Assembly: GCA_964511185.1 (NCBI GenBank)
Contig: CAZEDU010000103.1
Coordinates: forward strand, 1-18,098
DNA from: CAZEDU01 sp964511185
GTDB taxonomy: Bacteria; Myxococcota; Myxococcia; Myxococcales; Myxococcaceae
DNA length: 18,098 nt
Direction of reading: 5' to 3'
Shown piece by piece: positions 14,139-18,098 of the stretch. The notes beneath the pieces were generated by a model, which was not told the origin of the DNA, made no database searches, and saw only the letters and a list, made by a program, of their open reading frames with translations. The stretch's first letter is position 1, and each line of letters opens with the position of its first letter. A program made the position numbers and the translations under genes.

Positions 14139-15948
14139 AAGCCGGCGGGCCGAGCCGCTCCAGCATGCGGGTGACCTCGGCCATGCGCTCGAAGTCCTTG
14201 CTCTTCCACGCCGCCTTGCCGGCGTCGACCAGCGACCGCGCACGGGCCACCGCGTCGTGCGCCTCGGTGCTCGGGTTCTCCTCCGCGCCGCGCTCGAGCA
14301 GCCGCGCGAGCTTCTCGGCGCGCTCGAGCGTGCGGGCGAAGCGCTCCTCGGTGAGCGCCTCGTCCTTGCCCTTCTGTTGCGCGGCGTAGCTGCCCTGCTC
14401 GCGCGCCAGCCGGTCGACCTCGGACGTGGACAAGTCGGTCCTCGCCTGAATGCTGACCGCTTCCGACAAACCCGAGGTCAAATCCGTCGCGCGCACCGAG
14501 AGCGTGCCTTCGGTGGTGAGCTCGAAGGTGACTTCGATGGGCACGTCGGCGCGGGAGCGGCCCGACAGGTCCTGCAGCACAATCTCCCCGAGCTTGGTGT
14601 TCTCGTCGGCGTAGTCGCTCTCGCCCTGGTAGACGGGGATGCGCACCTGCGTCTGGCCGGCGCGGCTGGGCAGGAACAGCTCGCGCGCGGAGATGGGCAC
14701 CGGCGCGTTCTTGTTGATCAGCTTGCGGACCTTCCCGCCGAGCACCCCCACGCCCATCGAGTGGGAGACGACGTCGAGCAGGAGCGCCTGGCCCGTGCGC
14801 GCGGCGATCTCGTGCGCGTGAATCGCGGCGCCCATCGACACCACCTCGTCGGGGTTCACGCCGCCCGACGGCTCCTTGCCGAAGAAGTCGGCCACCAGCT
14901 GCCGCACGAGCGGCACGCGCGTCATACCGCCGGCGAGCAGCACCGCCTCCACCCCGCCCCGCTCGAGCTTCGCGTCGGTCATTAGCTGCTGACAGACCTC
15001 GAGGCAGCGGCGCGAGAGCGGCTCGCAGAGCGTGTTGAAAAACGCGCGGGTGAGCGCGGTGTCCAGCTGCGTGAAGCGCCCGCCGGACGAGCTGTGGTCG
15101 CCCAAATCGCCGACCGCGATGTACGCCTCCTCCGCGTCGGTCAAGTCGCGCTTGGCTTTTTCGGCCGCCGTCTTCAAGCGCTGCATCGACAGCTTGTCGC
15201 GCGCCACCGCGTCGCGGAACCGCTCGTCGACCTGCGCCAAGAGCCACTGCGCGATGCGGTTGTCGAAGTCCTCACCGCCCAGCTGCGAGTCGCCACCGGT
15301 GGCCTTCACCTGGAACACGCCCGACTGCACCTCGAGAATCGAGACGTCGAAGGTGCCGCCGCCCAGGTCGAACACCAGCGCGCGGCCCTGAAAGCCCGAG
15401 GTGAGGCCGTAGGCCACCGCGGCGCTCGTCGGCTCGTTGATGATGCGAATCGCGTCGAGCCCCGCGATGCGCGCCGCTTCCTTGGTGGCGGTGCGCTGCG
15501 CGTCGTCGAAGTTGGCGGGCACCGTGATGACGGCCTTGCTCACCGGCCGGCCGAAGAACGCCTGCGCGTCGAGCTTGAGCTCGCCCAAAATCATCGCCGA
15601 CACCTGCGTCAGCGGCAGCGTGCGGCCCGCGACCTTGATGCGAATCTCGCCCGACGGCCCTTCGATGAGCGGGTACGGCACGACGGCCTTCGCGGACAGC
15701 GCGAGCTCCGGCGTCCAGCGGCGGCCGATGAAGCGCTTGGTGGCGAAGGCGACGTTCTCCGGCGAGTGCTCGGCCAGCGCCTTGGCGCGGTCACCGACCA
15801 CGCGCTCCCCATCGGGCAGAAAGCCGACCATCGAAGGCGTCAGTCGATGACCTTGTCGGTTGGGAATGAGGCGTGGGCGACCACCGTCGACGGTGGCCAC
15901 GGCGCTGTAGGTCGTCCCCAGGTCGATACCAATGACAGGTTCGGGCAT
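14137..15948 (-). CDS. Hsp70/DnaK-family chaperone homologue, 603 aa
   Basis: An ATP-dependent Hsp70. The nucleotide-binding domain has GIDLGTTYSAVA (phosphate 1), Lys71 in ATKRFIGR, INEPTSAAVAYG, LVFDLGGGTFDVSIL (phosphate 2, Thr199) and VLLAGGMTRVP (adenosine). A substrate-binding beta domain follows around residues 375-490 (SHSMGVGVLGGKVRKLI...), then a shorter helical lid of about 110 residues without the acidic tail of canonical DnaK. No dnaJ or grpE is adjacent, so it is probably a paralogue with a dedicated role rather than the housekeeping dnaK. I chose ATG 15948, directly before PEPVIGIDLGTT; a TTG at 15969 would add seven residues. It lies downstream of the csbD-like gene on the same strand but beyond an intrinsic terminator, so it needs its own promoter. 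Confidence 0.9.
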   Translation of the reverse strand: MPEPVIGIDLGTTYSAVATVDGGRPRLIPNRQGHRLTPSMVGFLPDGERVVGDRAKALAEHSPENVAFATKRFIGRRWTPELALSAKAVVPYPLIEGPSGEIRIKVAGRTLPLTQVSAMILGELKLDAQAFFGRPVSKAVITVPANFDDAQRTATKEAARIAGLDAIRIINEPTSAAVAYGLTSGFQGRALVFDLGGGTFDVSILEVQSGVFQVKATGGDSQLGGEDFDNRIAQWLLAQVDERFRDAVARDKLSMQRLKTAAEKAKRDLTDAEEAYIAVGDLGDHSSSGGRFTQLDTALTRAFFNTLCEPLSRRCLEVCQQLMTDAKLERGGVEAVLLAGGMTRVPLVRQLVADFFGKEPSGGVNPDEVVSMGAAIHAHEIAARTGQALLLDVVSHSMGVGVLGGKVRKLINKNAPVPISARELFLPSRAGQTQVRIPVYQGESDYADENTKLGEIVLQDLSGRSRADVPIEVTFELTTEGTLSVRATDLTSGLSEAVSIQARTDLSTSEVDRLAREQGSYAAQQKGKDEALTEERFARTLERAEKLARLLERGAEENPSTEAHDAVARARSLVDAGKAAWKSKDFERMAEVTRMLERLGPPA

Positions 15949-16003
15949 CGGCGGTCGGATCAAAGTCAATCACGGAACGGTCCGCTCCGCCGCTAAACGG
16001 CCG

Positions 16004-16041
16004 AAATAAAGCGGAGGCCCTGTATTCGCCAAGGCCCCCGC
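16004..16041 (-). terminator. Intrinsic terminator of csbD-like gene
   Basis: On the minus strand GCGGGGGCC and GGCCTCCGC form a 9-bp stem (plus-strand 16033-16041 and 16011-16019, one G-U pair) with a 13-base loop, followed immediately by TTTATTT (16004-16010). It is the only hairpin in the window with a proper U-tract and lies 22 bases after the csbD-like stop. Confidence 0.75.
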
Positions 16042-16062
16042 ACTCCCACCTCGAGGTAGGTC

Positions 16063-16254
16063 TCACGGGCTCTGGGGCTGCGTCGGCTCCTCTCGAATGA
16101 CGTCCTTCACCTCGCGCTTGACGTCTTCGAAGCCTTCCTTGACGCGGCCCTTGCCGTACTCGGCCTTGCCTTCGGCCTCGACACGGCGGTTCCCGGTGGC
16201 GGCCCCTTTGAGCTCTTTGACCTTCCCTCGAAGCTTGTCCATGAATGCGCCCAT
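16063..16254 (-). CDS. CsbD-family stress protein, 63 aa
   Basis: CsbD-like proteins are small, highly charged, helical proteins induced by general stress in many bacteria; their biochemical role is not settled. The pattern MDKLRGKVKELKGAATGN, then AEGKAEYGKGRVKEGFEDVK, matches the repeated K-G/E-G heptad style and length of the family. ATG 16254 is chosen because a perfect AGGAGG lies six bases upstream, the best Shine-Dalgarno in the window; ATG 16242 (MDKL) is internal. The strong ribosome binding site and own terminator suggest high, independent expression. It is divergent from atpH and upstream of the Hsp70 gene, a plausible stress neighbourhood. Confidence 0.85.
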   Translation of the reverse strand: MGAFMDKLRGKVKELKGAATGNRRVEAEGKAEYGKGRVKEGFEDVKREVKDVIREEPTQPQSP

Positions 16255-16371
16255 CGAGCACCTCCTGTGGCCCCAAAGTTCGGCATGCGACGGGCCACTG
16301 GCATCCAGTGCAGGGCGGCCGCCCGCTCCATCGGCCGGGCAGGAGGCGGCAAGGCGGCGGCGTCCTAACGC

Positions 16372-16401
16372 TTGGCCGGAGGCGCGGGGGCGTGCTAGAG
16401 G
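16372..16401 (+). promoter_or_regulatory. Putative atpH promoter
   Basis: -35-like TTGGCC (16372-16377), 18-base spacer, -10-like TAGAGG (16396-16401) within CGTGCTAGAGG. Transcription would begin about 16408, so the atpH message would have a leader of only a few bases. The architecture GCTTGGCC-N13-CGTGCTA is identical before atpA. Putative, not proven. Confidence 0.5.
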
Positions 16402-16410
16402 CCCGGCCCC

Positions 16411-16947
16411 ATGGTGAACGTTTCGATTGCGCGGCGGTACGCGCGCGCTCTCCTGGAAGTCGTCGGCGCCCACTCGGACAAGGTGCTCGAGCAGCTGACC
16501 GGGCTGGGGCAGCTCCTGTCCGACAACAAGGACTTGGCCGACGTGCTGGCCAACCCCGCCTTCACCCGGGCGCAGCGGACCCAGGTCTTCGAGGCGGTGC
16601 TGGCGCAGCTTGAGCTCGACCCGACGCTGCAGAACTTCCTGCGGCTTCTGCTCGAGCGCGACCGCATCGCGTACCTTCCGGACATCACCCGGCTGTTCCG
16701 TGAGCAGGCTGACCTGCGCGCGGGCCGGGTGCGCGGGAAGGTCACCAGCGCGGTGGCGCTGCCCCCCGAGGCGCTCAAGCACATCGAGAGCTCGCTCGAG
16801 CGGATCACCCAGCGGAACGTCGTGCTCGAGGCGAAGGTCGACCCGAAGATTCTGGGCGGCGCGATGGCCCAGGTCGGCTCGGTGCTGTACGACGGCTCCT
16901 TGAAGAGCCAGCTGGAAGATCTCCGGCGGACGCTGCAGCGGCGCTAA
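16411..16947 (+). CDS. atpH: ATP synthase F1 subunit delta (AtpH), 178 aa
   Basis: Delta/OSCP subunit that links F1 to the peripheral stalk of the proton-translocating ATP synthase. The N-terminal helical domain SIARRYARALLEVVGA and the C-terminal signature GGAMAQVGSVLYDGSLKSQLEDLRRTL are typical; length is normal. No ribosome binding site precedes ATG 16411, consistent with a near-leaderless transcript from the promoter at 16372-16401. In most bacteria atpH lies directly between atpF and atpA; here neither atpF nor any other ATP synthase gene is upstream, and a reverse-strand receiver gene separates it from atpA. Confidence 0.95.
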   Translation: MVNVSIARRYARALLEVVGAHSDKVLEQLTGLGQLLSDNKDLADVLANPAFTRAQRTQVFEAVLAQLELDPTLQNFLRLLLERDRIAYLPDITRLFREQADLRAGRVRGKVTSAVALPPEALKHIESSLERITQRNVVLEAKVDPKILGGAMAQVGSVLYDGSLKSQLEDLRRTLQRR

Positions 16948-16953
16948 CGCGCC
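16940..16953. terminator. Short hairpin with atpH stop codon in loop
   Basis: GGCGC (16940-16944), loop TAAC containing the stop, GCGCC (16949-16953), then CTTTC. Lies in the nine-base gap between atpH and the convergent receiver gene. Confidence 0.4.
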
Positions 16954-16956
16954 CTT

Positions 16957-17358
16957 TCAGTGCACCAGCGGCGCCGTAGGCTCCGCGGCCGACAACGACT
17001 CCACCGCGCGCAGGAAGCTCGCCAGGTCGAGGGGCTTGTGCAGGTGCGCGTCCGCGGCGATGGCGTCCAGCTCGCGGCCGATGCCGCTGATCACCAGCAC
17101 CGGAACTTGGGCCAGCCGCTCGTCTTCCTGCAGCGCTTGGCGAAAATCCCATCCGCTCATCTTCGGCAGCATCAAGTCGAGCACGATGAGGTTGGGCAGC
17201 GCTCCCCCTTCGGCGACCGCCGCGTGCAGCAGGGCCATGGCCGCCTTGCCGTCGCTCGCGTAGGCGACCTGGTAGCCCTCCGCCTCGAGCACATCTCCCA
17301 TCATCTGGCGCAAGTCGTTGTCGTCGTCGACGACCAGAATTCGGCGCCCGGAAGCCAT
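16957..17358 (-). CDS. Single-domain response regulator, 133 aa
   Basis: A stand-alone CheY-like receiver. Acidic residues Asp11/Asp12 are in ILVVDDDND, phospho-acceptor Asp61 in LIVLDLMLPKMSG, Ser91 in VLVISG takes the switch Thr/Ser place, and Lys108 is in HKPLD. No output domain follows; a 15-residue Ser/Ala/Pro tail ends the protein. ATG 17358 is preceded by a GGGGGG tract at usable spacing; the frame is open further upstream but starts before the receiver fold and overlaps the atpA promoter region. Likely acts by protein contact or as a phosphorelay intermediate. It sits between atpH and atpA on the opposite strand; its cognate kinase is not adjacent. Confidence 0.9.
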   Translation of the reverse strand: MASGRRILVVDDDNDLRQMMGDVLEAEGYQVAYASDGKAAMALLHAAVAEGGALPNLIVLDLMLPKMSGWDFRQALQEDERLAQVPVLVISGIGRELDAIAADAHLHKPLDLASFLRAVESLSAAEPTAPLVH

Positions 17359-17428
17359 GGTCGAACCCCCCGTGAAAGAGCCTGACGATGTTGCGCAGCC
17401 AGAGGGAGGAAGGCCAGGCCTGCTGCCC

Positions 17429-17473
17429 GCCAAACGGGCCCAACCTGACGGGTAATCGACATGCCAAACGGGC
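17429..17473 (+). repeat. Two 11-bp direct repeats upstream of atpA promoter
   Basis: GCCAAACGGGC occurs at 17429-17439 and 17463-17473, 34 bp apart start to start (just over three turns). The second copy directly abuts the -35-like box. Each copy is itself a small dyad GCC-N5-GGC. Candidate binding sites for a regulator of atpA, the receiver gene, or both. Confidence 0.5.
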
Positions 17474-17503
17474 TTGGCCCGGTCTCGGACTGCGTGCTAA
17501 GGG
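17474..17503 (+). promoter_or_regulatory. Putative atpA promoter
   Basis: -35-like TTGGCC (17474-17479), 18-base spacer, -10-like TAAGGG (17498-17503) in CGTGCTAAGGG. Same architecture as the atpH promoter. Start expected near 17510, giving a leader of about 63 bases. Confidence 0.5.
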
Positions 17504-17530
17504 CCCCCACGCGAAAGGTTTTCTTCACGC

Positions 17531-17551
17531 GCCGGGAGCCACGCTCCCGGC
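17531..17551 (+). promoter_or_regulatory. 9-bp hairpin in atpA leader
   Basis: GCCGGGAGC (17531-17539), loop CAC, GCTCCCGGC (17543-17551). It lies in the predicted 5' leader, 21 bases before the atpA ATG, and no Shine-Dalgarno is recognisable between it and the start. Confidence 0.5.
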
Positions 17552-17572
17552 CCAACGTTGACGACGCCAAAC

Positions 17573-18098
<526 letters not shown>

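Noticed and set aside
15967..15969. TTG start for the Hsp70 gene
   Set aside because: ATG at 15948 lies directly before the conserved GIDLGTT N-terminus, at the usual distance for Hsp70.
16296..16310. CACTGG-CAT-CCAGTG dyad between the csbD-like gene and atpH
   Set aside because: Only 6 bp; such dyads are expected by chance at this base composition and it is not repeated nearby.

Overview
The window is very GC-rich, densely coded DNA with strong G/C third-position bias. The gene families point to a myxobacterium or close relative (Myxococcota): an M49 peptidase, an NtrC-type two-component pair, lipoproteins with lipoboxes, a secreted beta-propeller lipoprotein, an LIC_10091-like protein, an extra Hsp70 and dispersed F-ATPase genes. 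That placement is inference from family content and style, not from a marker gene. Both ends are cut: an M49 peptidase enters from the left and atpA leaves on the right.

Layout, left to right. (1) M49 metallopeptidase (+, 5' truncated) converges on a tiny secreted Ala/Pro/Lys/Glu-rich protein (-). (2) Divergent from that, a membrane histidine kinase and an NtrC-family response regulator overlap by four bases (+). (3) A glutaredoxin-like gene (-) has Ser where the nucleophilic Cys should be; it is divergent from a YceF-type Maf pyrophosphatase (+). (4) A 358-bp structured intergenic region leads to a papain-like cysteine peptidase, a small exported protein and a calcineurin-like phosphoesterase (all +). 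(5) An LIC_10091-like protein (-) is interrupted by an assembly gap and about 90 bp of foreign, gamma-glutamyltransferase-like sequence. (6) A thioredoxin-fold/TPR lipoprotein (+) converges on a large beta-propeller lipoprotein (-) across a cluster of GGGGACTGTCCCC repeats. (7) An exported N-acetylmuramoyl-L-alanine amidase (+) converges on an Hsp70 gene (-), which lies downstream of a CsbD-type stress gene (-) beyond an intrinsic terminator. (8) atpH (+), a single-domain response regulator (-) and the start of atpA (+) follow.

The best observations are: the fragment beside the N gap, which can be excised in frame between two copies of an 11-bp repeat and is probably a misassembly; twin promoters of identical architecture for atpH and atpA, which are split by an oppositely oriented receiver gene; two 11-bp direct repeats abutting the atpA -35 box and a 9-bp hairpin in the atpA leader; a nearly identical stem-loop (TCGACAAnnCCGTCGA) before the ribosome binding sites of the cysteine peptidase and the next secreted protein; the SxxC glutaredoxin-like protein; and hairpins overlapping or abutting the stop codons at all six convergent junctions.

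I see no CRISPR array, tRNA, rRNA, transposase, phage gene or defence island. Most of the window looks like core or housekeeping myxobacterial sequence; the cysteine peptidase module is the most plausible place for undescribed biology.
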